Of a stretch of DNA of 64,000 nt, positions 34,382-46,995 are shown in pieces (positions within the stretch are counted from its first letter, which is position 1; every line of letters begins with the position of its first letter). The stretch lies in contig NZ_BMCH01000002.1 of assembly GCF_014635085.1 (NCBI RefSeq), positions 62,001 to 126,000 of the forward strand. The letters run 5' to 3'. The DNA comes from Asaia siamensis (GTDB taxonomy: Bacteria > Pseudomonadota > Alphaproteobacteria > Acetobacterales > Acetobacteraceae). The translations under genes were made by a program, and so were the position numbers. Below the pieces are notes generated by a model. The model saw nothing but the letters and a program-made list of their open reading frames with translations. It was not told the DNA's origin and did not search any database.

Positions 34382-34969
34382 GTGACAGTGGTCGAAACAG
34401 CCGAAGCACCGCAGGTCAGCTTGGACTCGCCAGGAGGCGTGGCCCATCGCTACGCCCTGGCGCTCTACGAGTATGCCGAAGAGAAGTCGGTACTCCCTGA
34501 GGTGCTCGATCAGGTGCGTGCGCTGCGCAAGCTGATTGTGGAAAGCGCGCCGCTGCGCGACTTCCTCACCGACCAGAGTCTTGATTCCCGTCAGGCTGGC
34601 CAGGGACTCGGCGCCGTGCTGAAGGCCCAGGGTTTCAGCGAAACGCTTCAGCGTTTCATTGGCGTCATCGCGCGCAACCGTCGCGCCGCACGCCTCGATG
34701 ATATTCTCGGTGCGGTTATCGCTCTTGACGCCAAGCGTCGTGGTGAGACCGTGGCCGAAGTGCGCAGCGCACAGCCGCTCAGTGCGGCACAGCGCAGCGC
34801 CTTGCAGACTCGCCTGGCAGAAGCGGGCTATGCCCGTGTGTCCATGATCGAACGCGTCGAGCCCGAGCTGATCGGTGGCCTTGTCGTGCAGATCGGCGCC
34901 AAGCTATTTGATACCTCCATTCGCGGGCGTCTGACCCGCATCCAGAATGCCATGAAGGGAGCCGCGTGA
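34382..34969 (+). CDS. atpH: ATP synthase F1 subunit delta
   Basis: The delta subunit links F1 to the peripheral stalk. From the GTG at 34382 it has 195 residues, close to the usual 180-190; a GGGGTGGGA stretch lies upstream. The frame is open to 34301, but the extra residues look unrelated. The patterns [17 protein letters not shown] at the start and [29 protein letters not shown] at the end are diagnostic. The stop overlaps the atpA start. It leads the five-gene F1 operon; F0 genes are elsewhere, as usual in alphaproteobacteria. Confidence 0.95.
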   Translation: MTVVETAEAPQVSLDSPGGVAHRYALALYEYAEEKSVLPEVLDQVRALRKLIVESAPLRDFLTDQSLDSRQAGQGLGAVLKAQGFSETLQRFIGVIARNRRAARLDDILGAVIALDAKRRGETVAEVRSAQPLSAAQRSALQTRLAEAGYARVSMIERVEPELIGGLVVQIGAKLFDTSIRGRLTRIQNAMKGAA

Positions 34970-36504
34970 TGGATATCCGTCCCGCAGAGATTTCGGACAT
35001 CCTCAAGCAGCAGATCGCGTCCTTCAATGACGATGCGCAGGTCTCCGAGACGGGCACGGTCCTGTCGATCGGTGACGGCATTGCGCGCGTCTATGGCCTG
35101 TCCAACGCCATGTCCGGCGAAATGGTCGATTTCCAGACCACGGGCGACCGTGGCATGGTGCTGAACCTTGAAGAAGACAGCGTTGGCGTTGTCGTGTTCG
35201 GCGATGGTGACGGCATCCGCGAAGGTGACACCGTCACCCGTACGGGCGCTGTGGTCGAAGTGCCGGTCGGCAAGGGTCTTCTGGGTCGCGTTGTTGACGC
35301 TCTCGGTAACCCGATCGACGGCAAGGGCCCGCTGACCGACGTCGTCATGAAGCGCGCAGAGGTCAAGGCGCCCGGCATCATGCCGCGCCAGTCCGTCTGC
35401 GAGCCGATGCAGACCGGTATCAAGGCCATTGACGCCCTGGTGCCGATCGGCCGTGGCCAGCGTGAGCTCGTGATTGGTGACCGTCAGACCGGCAAGACCG
35501 CCATTCTGATCGACACCATCGTTGCTCAGAAGCCCGTCAACGCCACAGGTGACGAGAAGCAAAAGCTCTACTGCATCTATGTTGCCATCGGCCAGAAGCG
35601 TTCGACCGTTGCCAACCTCGTTCGCACGCTGACGGAAGAAGGCTCGATGGAATACTCCATCGTTGTCGCCGCAACGGCTTCCGACCCGGCACCGATGCAG
35701 TATCTTGCTCCGTACTCGGCCTGCTCGATGGGTGAGTTCTTCCGTGACAACGGCATGCATGCCCTGATCTGCTATGACGATCTGTCCAAGCAGGCCGTGG
35801 CCTATCGCCAGATGTCGCTGCTGCTCCGTCGTCCGCCGGGCCGTGAGGCTTTCCCGGGTGACGTGTTCTATCTGCATTCGCGTCTGCTCGAGCGCGCTGC
35901 CAAGATGTCCGACGAGTTCGGCGGTGGTTCGCTGACGGCTCTGCCGGTCATCGAGACGCAGGCTGGTGACGTTGCTGCCTACATCCCGACCAACGTGATC
36001 TCGATCACCGACGGTCAGATCTTCCTTGAGACCGATCTGTTCTACAAGGGCATCCGCCCTGCTGTGAACGTCGGTGGTTCGGTGTCGCGCGTCGGCTCCG
36101 CAGCCCAGATCAAGGCGATGAAGCAGGTTGCCGGCAAGATCAAGCTGGACCTGGCCCAGTATCGTGAAATGGCTGCGTTCGCGCAGTTCGCTTCCGATCT
36201 CGACCCCGCAACCCGCAAGCAGCTGGAACGTGGCGCCCGTCTGACCGAGCTGCTGAAGCAGCCGCAGACCTCGCCGCTGCCGGTTGAAGAGCAGGTTGTG
36301 GTGCTGTTTGCCGGTACGCGTGGCTTTGTCGACGTGGTAAAGGTCGATCAGGTCGTGCGCTACGAAGCCGCTCTGCTTGCCGAGATGCGTGGCCCGGGCA
36401 AGGACATTCTCGACGCCATCCGCAATGATCGCCAGATCAAGCCGGAAGTCGAAGCCAAGCTGACCGAGCTGCTCACGGCGTTCAACAAGCGCTTCGAAGC
36501 CTAA
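34969..36504 (+). CDS. atpA: ATP synthase F1 subunit alpha
   Basis: This 511-residue regulatory nucleotide-binding subunit has the Walker A sequence [10 protein letters not shown] and the family motif [13 protein letters not shown]. Its usual length is 505-515. The ATG at 34969 has AAGGGAG at about 34955 and overlaps the atpH stop. atpG follows after nine bases. It forms the hexamer with beta, where beta holds the catalytic sites. Confidence 0.98.
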   Translation: MDIRPAEISDILKQQIASFNDDAQVSETGTVLSIGDGIARVYGLSNAMSGEMVDFQTTGDRGMVLNLEEDSVGVVVFGDGDGIREGDTVTRTGAVVEVPVGKGLLGRVVDALGNPIDGKGPLTDVVMKRAEVKAPGIMPRQSVCEPMQTGIKAIDALVPIGRGQRELVIGDRQTGKTAILIDTIVAQKPVNATGDEKQKLYCIYVAIGQKRSTVANLVRTLTEEGSMEYSIVVAATASDPAPMQYLAPYSACSMGEFFRDNGMHALICYDDLSKQAVAYRQMSLLLRRPPGREAFPGDVFYLHSRLLERAAKMSDEFGGGSLTALPVIETQAGDVAAYIPTNVISITDGQIFLETDLFYKGIRPAVNVGGSVSRVGSAAQIKAMKQVAGKIKLDLAQYREMAAFAQFASDLDPATRKQLERGARLTELLKQPQTSPLPVEEQVVVLFAGTRGFVDVVKVDQVVRYEAALLAEMRGPGKDILDAIRNDRQIKPEVEAKLTELLTAFNKRFEA

Positions 36505-36513
36505 GGACGGATC

Positions 36514-38870
<2,357 letters not shown>

Positions 38871-38874
38871 GCCC

Positions 38875-39294
38875 ATGCCGGTTCAGGTCGAAATCATCAG
38901 CCCGGAGAAGCTGCTCTTCCAGAAGGAAGTAGACATGGCTGTCATCCCGGGCGAGGAAGGCGATATCGCGGCCATGCCGGATCACGCGCCGATCATGCTG
39001 CTGCTGCGCGGTGGCGTCGTCAGTCTCTATGAGAATGGCGTCGTTACCGAGCGTTTCTTCGTCTCCGGTGGTTTCGCCGATATCACGGCCGATCGCTGCA
39101 CCATCCTTGCGGATGAGGCGCTTCCGATCGAGGATATCGTTCTGAGTGAAGCAGAGAGCCGCCTCGAAATGCTGGAAACCCAGCTGACGAATGTGGCCGC
39201 TGACGACATTGCCGATCAGGATCGTCTGTCTCGCAAGATTCAGGCGACCAGAGCGGCCATCGAGGCCGCCGAAGCGACCCACCCGCTTCACTGA
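38875..39294 (+). CDS. atpC: ATP synthase F1 subunit epsilon
   Basis: The 139-residue epsilon subunit starts with VQVEIISPEKLLFQKEVDMAVIPGEEGDIAAMPDHAPIM, typical of the N-terminal beta-sandwich, and ends in the helical hairpin that inhibits ATP hydrolysis. It closes the F1 operon; a strong terminator follows. Confidence 0.97.
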   Translation: MPVQVEIISPEKLLFQKEVDMAVIPGEEGDIAAMPDHAPIMLLLRGGVVSLYENGVVTERFFVSGGFADITADRCTILADEALPIEDIVLSEAESRLEMLETQLTNVAADDIADQDRLSRKIQATRAAIEAAEATHPLH

Positions 39295-39301
39295 ATTCTT
39301 G

Positions 39302-39338
39302 AAAAAGGCCGGTTCCCTCTCAGGGTACCGGCCTTTTT
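39302..39338. terminator. Bidirectional terminator of the atp operon
   Basis: AAAAAGGCCGGT (39302-39313) and ACCGGCCTTTTT (39327-39338) are perfect arms with an inner CCCT/AGGG pair. The A- and T-runs allow use by the convergent queF transcript too. Confidence 0.9.
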
Positions 39339-39407
39339 CATACCGGAAAGCGATTTTTTACGATCGCTTCCATTCCGCCCCCGTCCTGGGGGCGATGGTC
39401 GCGTGAT

Positions 39408-39878
39408 CTAGCCGCGACCGCGATAGCCGGGCACGTCCTGAGCCGGAATCCAGACACCCTTCGGTGCTTCACCCGTCTGCCAGAAGACGTCGATGGGAAT
39501 ACCGCCGCGCGGATACCAGTAGGCGCCGATACGCAGCCATTTCGGGTTCAGGATCTCGACCAGTTTCACGGCGATACTGACCGAGCAGTCTTCGTGAAAC
39601 GCGCCATGATTGCGGAAGCTGGTCAGATAGAGCTTCAGTGACTTGCTTTCGACGATCCATTCGTCTGGAATATAGTCGATCACGATATGTGCAAAATCGG
39701 GCTGGCCCGTGACGGGGCAAAGCGAGGTGAACTCCGGTGCCGTGAAGCGCACGACGTAATCGCGGCCTTTATGCGGGCTCGGTACGCGTTCAAGCGTTGC
39801 GGTTTCCGGGCTGTCCGGCTGGGTTGTCTGACGGCCGAGCTGGCTAAGCGCCGCCAGATCGTTCTCTGATGTGGTCAT
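39408..39878 (-). CDS. queF: NADPH-dependent preQ0 reductase QueF
   Basis: QueF reduces 7-cyano-7-deazaguanine to preQ1 in queuosine synthesis. At 156 residues it is the short, unimodular type. The catalytic Cys54 and Asp61 lie in [15 protein letters not shown], and the NADPH-binding [16 protein letters not shown] and FHEDC motifs are present. It is divergent from rnd, with the two start codons only about 30 bases apart, and ends toward the atp terminator. Confidence 0.97.
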   Translation of the reverse strand: MTTSENDLAALSQLGRQTTQPDSPETATLERVPSPHKGRDYVVRFTAPEFTSLCPVTGQPDFAHIVIDYIPDEWIVESKSLKLYLTSFRNHGAFHEDCSVSIAVKLVEILNPKWLRIGAYWYPRGGIPIDVFWQTGEAPKGVWIPAQDVPGYRGRG

Positions 39879-39907
39879 GATGGTCTGCCCTGATGTATGG
39901 AAGGGAA

Positions 39908-41095
39908 ATGCAAGTGTCTCAAGCCGGTTTCCCAGCCCCAGTCATCGTGTCTTCTACAGAAGATTTGGCGCAACTTTGCGCCCGACTCAAGCAGGAGCCG
40001 TTCGTTACGATCGATACGGAGTTCGTGCGCGAACATACATACTGGCCTGAGCTTTGTGTGGTGCAGCTGGGTGGTGTGTCCGATGTAGCCGTCATCGATA
40101 CGCTGGCGCCCGGGCTGGACCTCGCACCTCTTGCCGATCTGCTGGCGACAGAAAGCTGCGTGAAGGTCTTCCACGCAGCCCGTCAGGATCTCGAGATTTT
40201 CCTGCATCTCTTCGATGCGCTGCCCCGCTCCATTTTTGACACGCAGGTGGCCGCCATGGTCGGTGGCTATGGCGATCAGGTCGGCTATGACACGCTGGTC
40301 AATGCCATTACCGGCGCGAGCATCGACAAGACGCATCGTTTCAGCGACTGGGCAGCCCGCCCCCTGTCGAAGGCGCAGATCGCCTATGCAGCGGCAGACG
40401 TCACCCATTTGCGCAATGTCTATCTGACGCTGCATGACGAGCTTGAAAAGCAGAACCGCCTGCGCTGGGCCGACGCCGAGCTTGCTGTGCTGAATGATCC
40501 GGCAACCTTCCGTCCCGATCCGCGCCGCCAGTGGGAGCGCCTCAAGGCGCGCACCAATAATCGCCGCATGCTGGCCGTGCTGCGTGAGGTTGCTGCCTGG
40601 CGCGAGACCGAGGCGCAGGCGCTGAATATTCCGCGTCAGCGTCTGATCCGCGACGAGAGCCTGCTGGAAATCGCTGCTGTTCGTCCTCAGGATTCCGAGG
40701 CGCTGTCGCGTGTGCGTGGTGTCTCGCGTGGTTTTGCTGAAGGTAAGGCCGCACCGGGGCTGCTCGCTGCCATACAGACCGGCATTGATCTGCCGGAAAA
40801 AGACCTGCCCCGCCCGCCGCGCAAGTCGGATGGGGCCAAGCCATCTGCTGCGCTCGTGGCGCTGCTCAAGGTGGTGCTGGCTGCAAGCTGTGAGGCCAAT
40901 CGCGTGGCGCCCAAGCTGGTCGCGACGAGTGATGATCTGGACAGTCTCGCGCTGGGCGAGACCGACAGCCCCGTCCTGCAGGGATGGCGTCGCGCCGTTT
41001 TTGGCGAAGACGCGCTTGCTTTGCTCAAGGGAGAGATCCATCTCGTGGTCGAGGGGCGCAGTGTTCGCCTCGTCAGGTCCCCCAGCGCGGAGTGA
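39908..41095 (+). CDS. rnd: Ribonuclease D
   Basis: RNase D trims the 3' ends of tRNA precursors. The 395-residue product has the DEDD exonuclease domain (Exo [23 protein letters not shown]; Exo II around [11 protein letters not shown]; Exo [12 protein letters not shown] with Tyr) and C-terminal HRDC repeats. ATGs at 39893 and 39908 and the GTG at 39914 are all close; GGAAGGG at about 39898-39904 suits the GTG or the second ATG best. The choice here is uncertain by a few residues. Confidence 0.94.
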   Translation: MQVSQAGFPAPVIVSSTEDLAQLCARLKQEPFVTIDTEFVREHTYWPELCVVQLGGVSDVAVIDTLAPGLDLAPLADLLATESCVKVFHAARQDLEIFLHLFDALPRSIFDTQVAAMVGGYGDQVGYDTLVNAITGASIDKTHRFSDWAARPLSKAQIAYAAADVTHLRNVYLTLHDELEKQNRLRWADAELAVLNDPATFRPDPRRQWERLKARTNNRRMLAVLREVAAWRETEAQALNIPRQRLIRDESLLEIAAVRPQDSEALSRVRGVSRGFAEGKAAPGLLAAIQTGIDLPEKDLPRPPRKSDGAKPSAALVALLKVVLAASCEANRVAPKLVATSDDLDSLALGETDSPVLQGWRRAVFGEDALALLKGEIHLVVEGRSVRLVRSPSAE

Positions 41096-41298
41096 ATGGG
41101 CATAAGTGGCGATGCCTTCTGCGTCATGACAGCGGCTCGCCCCTCATTCTTTGGTAATTCGTGCGGGTTCAGATTGACTTGAGCAAGAGCTCCGTGTTTA
41201 TCCGCCAGTCTCATCATAGAAAAATCCGCTTTACGGATTGAGCAAGTCGTAGCGACACCCTAGTTTTACGTCACAGGACTGAATGAGGAGCACGGGCG

Positions 41299-41964
41299 AT
41301 GGAATGGACTGACGAAATAATCTCCCGTCTTCAGACGCTTTGGCAGGAAGGACTATCCACTGCCGAGATTGGCAGGCAATTGTCGATCACGAAAAACGCC
41401 GTTGTCGGCAAGGCCCATCGCCTGGGTCTGCCACCGCGCCCATCGCCGATCCGCGCGACGGCCAAGCCACGCAAGGACGCAGCAACCGAAGCTCCGGCCG
41501 CGCCTGTCGCCGACGAGACGGTAACGGTAGCTCCGGCTGCGCCGCAGACCGCGCCCGTCAGCGAGGCGAAACCGTCAGTCGCAGCTGCACCCGCAGCGCC
41601 TGTCGCCGCCGAGCCGGTCGCGCCGCCTGTTTCCAGACCGGAACCGGTTGAAAAACCCGCCGCAAGCGCCAGTTCTGCAGTGCCTGATAACGCTGCGCCT
41701 GCTGCCAGCAAGCCCAGCCCGACCCGCAAACCCGCCGAGGCCAAAACCATGTCGCCAGACCTGATGCTTCGCCCGCTTCTGCGCCCGTTGACGACAGAAA
41801 CCTCACCGCGCCGCGGTCCGGCCTGCTGCTGGCCGAACGGTGATCCCGGCACGCCCGGGTTCCATTTCTGCGGTGCCAAGCCCGTTCCCGGCAAGCCTTA
41901 CTGCGCCGAGCATTGCGCAATTGCCTATGTGAAGCTGCGTGACCGTCGCGAAAGCGTCGGCTGA
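41299..41964 (+). CDS. gcrA: Cell-cycle regulator GcrA
   Basis: GcrA binds RNA polymerase and activates promoters carrying CcrM-methylated GANTC sites in alphaproteobacteria. The N-terminus WTDEIISRLQTLWQEGLSTAEIGRQL and NAVVGKAHRLGL is the family helix-turn-helix. The C-terminus has the Cys-containing GPACCWPNGDPGTPGFHFCG and YCAEHCAIAYV. The middle (about 55-155) is an Ala/Pro/Val-rich linker that accounts for the 221-residue length. A GAGGAG box precedes the ATG at 41299. Confidence 0.96.
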   Translation: MEWTDEIISRLQTLWQEGLSTAEIGRQLSITKNAVVGKAHRLGLPPRPSPIRATAKPRKDAATEAPAAPVADETVTVAPAAPQTAPVSEAKPSVAAAPAAPVAAEPVAPPVSRPEPVEKPAASASSAVPDNAAPAASKPSPTRKPAEAKTMSPDLMLRPLLRPLTTETSPRRGPACCWPNGDPGTPGFHFCGAKPVPGKPYCAEHCAIAYVKLRDRRESVG

Positions 41965-41991
41965 TCTTTCCAGCTTAAGGCTTCGCCCTAT

Positions 41992-42025
41992 AAAAAAGCC
42001 CGGTCATCAAGGACCGGGCTTTTTT
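41992..42025. terminator. Bidirectional terminator between gcrA and bactofilin
   Basis: GCCCGGTC and GACCGGGC are perfect arms around ATCAAG, flanked by six A and six T. Confidence 0.9.
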
Positions 42026-42045
42026 GTATCTGGTCCCTGGCGGGC

Positions 42046-42732
42046 TCAGGCGGAAGGGGTCGTTTCTTCCGGCTTTTCGACAGCCGGCGCCGACGTTTCG
42101 AGCGAAGCGGGGCGCGGCGGCATGTCACCCGTGATCATTTCGAGATGACCCGTGATCTGGCCACCATCTTCGACCTGCAGGCGGCGGCAACGCGTCTTGC
42201 CGATCAGTTTGCCGGTAGCGCGCACGGTCAGGTTGCCGCGCACGGTCAGCGTGCCGTCAATCGTACCGGCCAGATCGGCATCTTCCACTTCGATCTCGCC
42301 GCGGAAAACACCGCCCGGTGCAACGGAAAGCTCGGCTGCCTGAAGCAGGGAGGCCTCAACCGTCCCTTCGACCACAAGACGCTCTGCGTCCTGAATCGAG
42401 CCCTGAACCGAGATGCCGCGTCCCACGACGAGCGTACGGCGATCAGAGGTTTCACGACGACCGCCGGGGGCAGCAGCAGCTGCTGCTGCGGGGCGTGCCG
42501 GAGCTGCCGGGGCCGCAGGCGTGGCAGGAGAGGGAGGGGTGGGGAACGGCGAACGACCCATCGCGGCAGAATCCTTGATTTGAGAGGCTGGTGAAGCGTC
42601 GGCTGCTGGGGCCGGACGCTCAGGAAAGAGCGAAGCGCTGCCCGAGCCGGGAGCAGTCGCTTTTTGACCAATACTGGCCGAAGCACCTGAAGATTGAGGA
42701 GCTGTATCTTCTGGTTTGCGTCGTTTGAACAA
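42046..42732 (-). CDS. Bactofilin-family polymer-forming protein
   Basis: The 228-residue product has a disordered N-terminal half rich in Pro, Ala and Ser, and a right-handed beta-helix core with repeats such as RTLVVGRGISVQGSIQDAERLVVEGTVEASLL and LTVRGNLTVRATGKLIGKTRCRRLQVEDGGQITG. Bactofilins polymerise into filaments that organise cell shape and cell-wall enzymes. No membrane anchor is evident. It is convergent with gcrA. Confidence 0.92.
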   Translation of the reverse strand: MFKRRKPEDTAPQSSGASASIGQKATAPGSGSASLFPERPAPAADASPASQIKDSAAMGRSPFPTPPSPATPAAPAAPARPAAAAAAAPGGRRETSDRRTLVVGRGISVQGSIQDAERLVVEGTVEASLLQAAELSVAPGGVFRGEIEVEDADLAGTIDGTLTVRGNLTVRATGKLIGKTRCRRLQVEDGGQITGHLEMITGDMPPRPASLETSAPAVEKPEETTPSA

Positions 42733-43036
42733 GAGAACCCCGCTGCGCGTTCAAAGAGGTGGCGGTTCGGGTGCCGCTGGCGGCTTGGGACAGGCGAGAT
42801 GCCAGCAAAACAGCACCTCACGCCCTTACCCGGCTTACACGTTAAGATGCGCAAGCGACAAGCCGATAAACGGCAGGTTTTCGCGGTTTTTGACCCTGAC
42901 CGAGTCTTGTGTCATGGCCTTTGGCGAAGAATGCCGAACCTGTCGTTCACGCAGCGTTACGATCGCGATTGATCATGTTGATTTCATGGCGTGAATAAGG
43001 GTTCTTCCGCTTTAATTCATCTCTTCTGGAGACTTC
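42733..43036. other. Gene-free divergent region before the PfkB kinase gene
   Basis: No gene is supported in these 304 bases. They should hold the promoters of the bactofilin and the PfkB-family kinase. A short frame at about 42915-42995 (26 codons, one CxxC) is too short to support. Confidence 0.4.
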
Positions 43037-44014
43037 ATGACTGCGCCTGCTCTTGATCTGCTCTGCATCGGCAACGCCATTGTCGATATTCTGGCCCCGG
43101 TTTCCCAGGAGACGCTGACCGCGCTCGGTTCGCCCCTGGGCAGCATGACCCTGATCGATGCCGCCCAGGCTGCAGAAATCGAAGCGAAGATCACGCCTGA
43201 GCAGGTCATGGGTGGTGGCTCCGCTGCCAATACTGCTGTTGTTGCCGCCCGTCTCGGCGCCCGCGTGGGCTATCTCGGCAAGGTTGCCGCCGACGAGGCC
43301 GGGCTTGGCTATGCCAGAGACCTGACCGCGCAAAACCTGCTTTATCCTTCTGTTCCCGTCGAGGGTGCAGACCGCCCGACGGCGCGATGCATCATTCTGG
43401 TCACCCCTGACGGGCAGCGTACCATGCATACCTATCTCGGCATCTGCACCGAGTTCGGGCCTGAGGATGTCGATCAGCAAGCAGTTTCCAGCGCTGCCGT
43501 GACCTATATGGAAGGCTATCTCTTCGACAAGGATCGCGCCCAGGCTGCCTTCATCCTTGCCGCCGAGACTGCTCACAAGGCAGGGCGCCGCGTCGCGCTC
43601 ACCCTGTCGGATACATTCTGCGTTGCCCGTCACCACGACGCTTTCCGCGCGCTCGTGGCTGGCCATATCGATATTCTTTTCGCCAACGAAGCCGAGATCT
43701 GCGCCCTCTACGGCACCGATGATTTCGATTCCGCCTCGGCCCAGGCAGGCGCTGATGCCTCTCTGGTCGTGCTTACCCGCGCCGAGAAGGGCGCTGTCAT
43801 TCTCTCTGAAGGTCAGAGGCTCGTCGTGCCGACCGAACCGGTCAAGGTGGTCGATACCACGGGCGCTGGCGATGCCTTTGCTGCCGGTTTCCTTGCCGGT
43901 CTTGCCAAGGGGCACAGCCTTGAGGCCTGCGCCAAACTCGGCAACCAGTCGGCCGGGGCTATCATCACCCGCATGGGCGCCCGCCCTGCAGAGGACTTCG
44001 CGCTCAAGGCGTGA
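43037..44014 (+). CDS. PfkB-family carbohydrate kinase, probable adenosine kinase
   Basis: The 325-residue cytoplasmic kinase has the ribokinase fold: start DLLCIGNAIVDIL, the substrate site MGGGSAANTAV, and the catalytic motif DTTGAGDAFAAGFLAGL with its base Asp. The N-terminal half and the motif spacing match the bacterial adenosine kinase group, which would salvage adenosine to AMP. Ribokinase or another sugar kinase is possible. It stands alone. Confidence 0.88.
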   Translation: MTAPALDLLCIGNAIVDILAPVSQETLTALGSPLGSMTLIDAAQAAEIEAKITPEQVMGGGSAANTAVVAARLGARVGYLGKVAADEAGLGYARDLTAQNLLYPSVPVEGADRPTARCIILVTPDGQRTMHTYLGICTEFGPEDVDQQAVSSAAVTYMEGYLFDKDRAQAAFILAAETAHKAGRRVALTLSDTFCVARHHDAFRALVAGHIDILFANEAEICALYGTDDFDSASAQAGADASLVVLTRAEKGAVILSEGQRLVVPTEPVKVVDTTGAGDAFAAGFLAGLAKGHSLEACAKLGNQSAGAIITRMGARPAEDFALKA

Positions 44015-44023
44015 GGTCTTCGT

Positions 44024-44135
44024 GGGGCTCTGCCCCATCCCCCGCCAAAGGGCAGTCGCCCTTTGGAAACCCTTTTGAAATCAAACAGGAATGAAAGGGG
44101 CGTGCTCCTTTCCGGGAAGCGGGGCAGCGCCCCGC
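44024..44135. repeat. GC-rich palindromic element cluster
   Basis: Four inverted repeats follow one another: GGGGC/GCCCC at 44024-44036, CCAAAGGGC/GCCCTTTGG at 44045-44066, GAAAGG/CCTTTC at 44093-44112 and GCGGGG/CCCCGC at 44119-44135. A 12-base core recurs inverted at 47031-47042. This looks like a REP-type intergenic repeat of acetic acid bacteria, which is inference. The remaining bases to 44341 hold no visible gene. Confidence 0.6.
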
Positions 44136-44341
44136 ATACCTTGCCCGTTAGAAGTCCATCCCCATCGAGCAGGCACGATTTCACCATGTGATGCCTGAAA
44201 AACCCGTCTTTTCGGAACCTTTCATTGCACTCTGACGGGAAATTGTGCAGAACACGGCCATTCTGTCAGTCCCGGCTTTGTGTCGTTCCCAGGGAGCGAT
44301 CCGGCAGGGCGTGACCCTGCAAGCCCGATCAGGACCGCTTC

Positions 44342-46165
44342 ATGGAAATCCGTAACATCGCCATTATCGCGCACGTCGATCATGGCAAGACCACCCTTGT
44401 TGACCAGCTTCTCAAGCAATCCGGCTCGTTCCGCGAAAACCAGCATGTTGCTGAGCGCGCGATGGACAGCAACGACCTCGAGCGCGAGCGTGGCATCACC
44501 ATTCTTGCCAAGTGCACCTCGGTCGTCTGGAACGAGACGCGTATCAACATCATCGACACGCCAGGCCACGCCGATTTCGGTGGTGAGGTCGAGCGTATCC
44601 TGAGCATGGTGGACGGCGCGATCATCCTGGTCGACTCGGCTGAAGGCGCTCTGCCGCAGACCAAGTTCGTGCTCGGCAAGGCGCTGGCCCGCGGCCTGCG
44701 TCCGATCGTGGTCGTGAACAAGATCGACCGTGGCGATGCCCGTCCCGATGAAGTTCATGAAGAAATCTTCGACCTGTTCGCAGCTTTGGGCGCCGACGAG
44801 CATCAGCTCGACTTCCCGATGCTGTACGCTTCGGGCCGTCAGGGCTGGGCCGATCTGGAAATGAACGGCCCCCGCAAGGATCTGTCCCCGCTGTTCGACC
44901 TGGTGCTGCGCCACGTGCCGACGCCGGGCCTCGACAAGGAAGCCCCTTTCGGCATGGTTTCGACCATTCTCGAGAGCGACAACTTCCTGGGCCGCATCCT
45001 GACGGGGCGTATCGAGCAGGGCCGCGCCCGCGTGAACATGCCGGTGCGCGTGCTGCGCCCCGATGGCACGATCGTGGAAACGGGTCGTCTGACCAAGCTG
45101 CTGTCGTTCCGTGGTCTGGACCGCGTGCCGGTGGATGAAGCCGAAGCCGGTGATATCGTGGCTGTGGCCGGTCTGTCCGACGCAACCATCCCCGACACCA
45201 TTGCAGACCCAGCTCTCGACGCCCCGCTGCCCTCCACCCCGGTCGATCCGCCGACCCTGACCATGACCTTCCGCATCAATGACGGCCCTCTGGGCGGTCG
45301 TGAAGGCAAGAAGGTGACGTCGCGCCAGATCCGTGACCGTCTGTTCAAGGAAACCGAAGGCAACGTCGCCATCAAGGTGACCGAGAGCGCCGAAAGCGAA
45401 GCTTTCGAGGTTGCCGGTCGTGGTGAACTTCAGCTTGGCGTGCTTATCGAGACCATGCGTCGCGAAGGCTTCGAGCTGACCATCGGTCGTCCGCGCGTTC
45501 TCTTCCGCAACAACGAAGAAACCGGCGAGCGTGAAGAGCCGTACGAAGAGGTTCTGGTCGATGTCGACGAGCCCTATTCGGGCGTGGTCGTCGAAAAGAT
45601 GTCGATGCGTAAGGGCGTGATGCAGGACATGCGTCCGTCGGGTGGTGACAAGGTTCGTCTGACCTTCCTCATCCCGTCGCGCGGCCTGATCGGCTATCAC
45701 GGCGAGTTCCTGACCGACACGCGCGGCACAGGCATCATGAACCGTCTCTTCGCGGGCTATAAGCCCTATGCAGGCACGATCGAAGGCCGTCGCAACGGCT
45801 CGCTGATCTCGGCAGAAGACGGTGCGACCACGCAGTACGCCCTGTTCTCGCTGCAGGATCGCGGTACGCTTTTCGTCGATGCTGGCGAGAAGATCTACAC
45901 GGGCATGATTCTCGGTGAGCATTCGCGTGAGAACGATCTCGATGTGAACGCCGTGCGTGAAAAGAAGCTGACGAACATCCGTGCCGCCGGCAAGGACGAC
46001 GCACTGCTTCTGACCCCGCCGCGCAAGATGAGCCTTGAGCAGGCCATTGCCTATATTGAAGACGACGAGCTGGTCGAAGTGACGCCGACTGCGGTGCGTA
46101 TCCGCAAGCGCTACCTCGATCCGAACGAGCGCAAGCGTATGTCCAAGGTCAAGTCTGACGTCTGA
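44342..46165 (+). CDS. typA: GTPase TypA/BipA
   Basis: TypA is a ribosome-associated translational GTPase involved in stress growth. The 607-residue protein has G1 AHVDHGKTT (Lys16), G2 RGITI, G3 [10 protein letters not shown] and G4 [12 protein letters not shown], then elongation factor domains II, III and V and the unique C-terminal domain. The length is typical. Its stop is followed by a stem-loop (46189-46206) and a terminator. Confidence 0.98.
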   Translation: MEIRNIAIIAHVDHGKTTLVDQLLKQSGSFRENQHVAERAMDSNDLERERGITILAKCTSVVWNETRINIIDTPGHADFGGEVERILSMVDGAIILVDSAEGALPQTKFVLGKALARGLRPIVVVNKIDRGDARPDEVHEEIFDLFAALGADEHQLDFPMLYASGRQGWADLEMNGPRKDLSPLFDLVLRHVPTPGLDKEAPFGMVSTILESDNFLGRILTGRIEQGRARVNMPVRVLRPDGTIVETGRLTKLLSFRGLDRVPVDEAEAGDIVAVAGLSDATIPDTIADPALDAPLPSTPVDPPTLTMTFRINDGPLGGREGKKVTSRQIRDRLFKETEGNVAIKVTESAESEAFEVAGRGELQLGVLIETMRREGFELTIGRPRVLFRNNEETGEREEPYEEVLVDVDEPYSGVVVEKMSMRKGVMQDMRPSGGDKVRLTFLIPSRGLIGYHGEFLTDTRGTGIMNRLFAGYKPYAGTIEGRRNGSLISAEDGATTQYALFSLQDRGTLFVDAGEKIYTGMILGEHSRENDLDVNAVREKKLTNIRAAGKDDALLLTPPRKMSLEQAIAYIEDDELVEVTPTAVRIRKRYLDPNERKRMSKVKSDV

Positions 46166-46188
46166 TAAGGACATGTATCCTGACCGGT

Positions 46189-46206
46189 TGGCACCAATCG
46201 GTCAGG
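46189..46206 (+). other. Stem-loop after typA
   Basis: CCTGACCGGTTGG and CCAATCGGTCAGG form a 13-base stem (one G-T pair) with a tiny loop. No T-run follows, so it may protect the mRNA 3' end. Confidence 0.5.
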
Positions 46207-46255
46207 CGGCATTCTGACAGGACGACAAGGCCGGTTCACAAACGAATCAGCCTTC

Positions 46256-46288
46256 AAAAAAGGTCACCGGCAGCGGTGGCCTTTTTTT
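46256..46288 (+). terminator. typA terminator
   Basis: GGTCACC pairs with GGTGGCC (one G-T pair), followed by seven T. Confidence 0.8.
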
Positions 46289-46475
46289 ATGATCGTGTCG
46301 CGATTAAGGCGAATATGCGCCTTTACCGTGCGATTACATTCATTTTATCTAATTTCTTTCGAGACGATTTGAGAAAATACTGTTAGCGTCTACAAGGTCA
46401 TGAGTTCAGACGGCCCTTTTCTTCGGACTGACTGACGCCTGTGATTATGTGAATTCGTTTTCTGGAGCTCGTTTC
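46289..46475 (+). promoter_or_regulatory. AT-rich upstream region of the His/Lys-rich peptide gene
   Basis: No gene is supported between the typA terminator and 46476. The stretch is strongly A+T-rich around 46310-46390 and should carry the promoter; I could not place -35/-10 boxes firmly. GGAG at about 46463 is the ribosome site. Confidence 0.4.
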
Positions 46476-46766
46476 ATGCTCGTTTTCAATCGTCGCCTTC
46501 TCACCGGTGTTGCCGCTCTTGCCATGACGCTGAGCGTTCCTGCTTTCGCTCAGGATGCCGCTCCGGCTGCCCAGGCTCCTGCTGCTGCTGCGCCGGCCGC
46601 TCCTGCAGCTCCGGAAGCCACCGCTCCGGCTTCGACGTCTGAAGCTGCTCCGGCGGCATCGACCGACGACAAGGCTGCCAAGCACAAGCATAAGGGCAAG
46701 CACAAGCACAAGCACCACAAGAAGGGTGCAGAAGCTGCCGCCGAGAAGGACGCTTCCGGCAACTGA
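46476..46766 (+). CDS. Small secreted Ala/Pro- and His/Lys-rich protein
   Basis: The 96-residue product has a signal peptide ending AFAQ at about 26, an Ala/Pro linker (about 27-65) and a basic C-terminal tail with repeated Lys-His units (KHKHKGKHKHKHHKK). I recognise no family. Metal, polyanion or cell-wall binding is possible but unsupported. The ATG at 46476 has a GGAG box nine bases upstream. An intrinsic terminator follows. Confidence 0.8.
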   Translation: MLVFNRRLLTGVAALAMTLSVPAFAQDAAPAAQAPAAAAPAAPAAPEATAPASTSEAAPAASTDDKAAKHKHKGKHKHKHHKKGAEAAAEKDASGN

Positions 46767-46788
46767 TCAGTCCTGAGACTGGTTACGG

Positions 46789-46817
46789 AAAAGGGGCCGG
46801 AAACGGCCCCTTTTTTT
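46789..46817 (+). terminator. Terminator of the His/Lys-rich peptide gene
   Basis: GGGGCCG and CGGCCCC pair around GAAA, followed by seven T and preceded by A residues. Confidence 0.9.
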
Positions 46818-46995
46818 GTGCCCGATGCGCCATGTCCCGGGAGGTATGAGGCGATGGCCCACAAGGCCTGCTTCAGCTTGTCGGTCAGGCTGCTGGAAAT
46901 TCACCAAAGCTGACGGCCTCCTGTAACGAAAGACCGAGCAGAGCTGTTTGTATCGTGCAGTCATGCCGCCTGAAGATCAGATCGTGATCTCCTAG

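Noticed and set aside
39875-41041. Long minus-strand frame opposite rnd
   Set aside because: rnd carries the conserved DEDD motifs; the antisense product has no recognisable domain.
42915-42995. Short plus-strand frame with one CxxC
   Set aside because: Only 26 codons, no ribosome site and no sign of conservation.
44222-46174. 650-codon open frame on the minus strand opposite typA
   Set aside because: typA has all GTPase motifs on the plus strand; the antisense frame is a by-product of GC-rich codon use.
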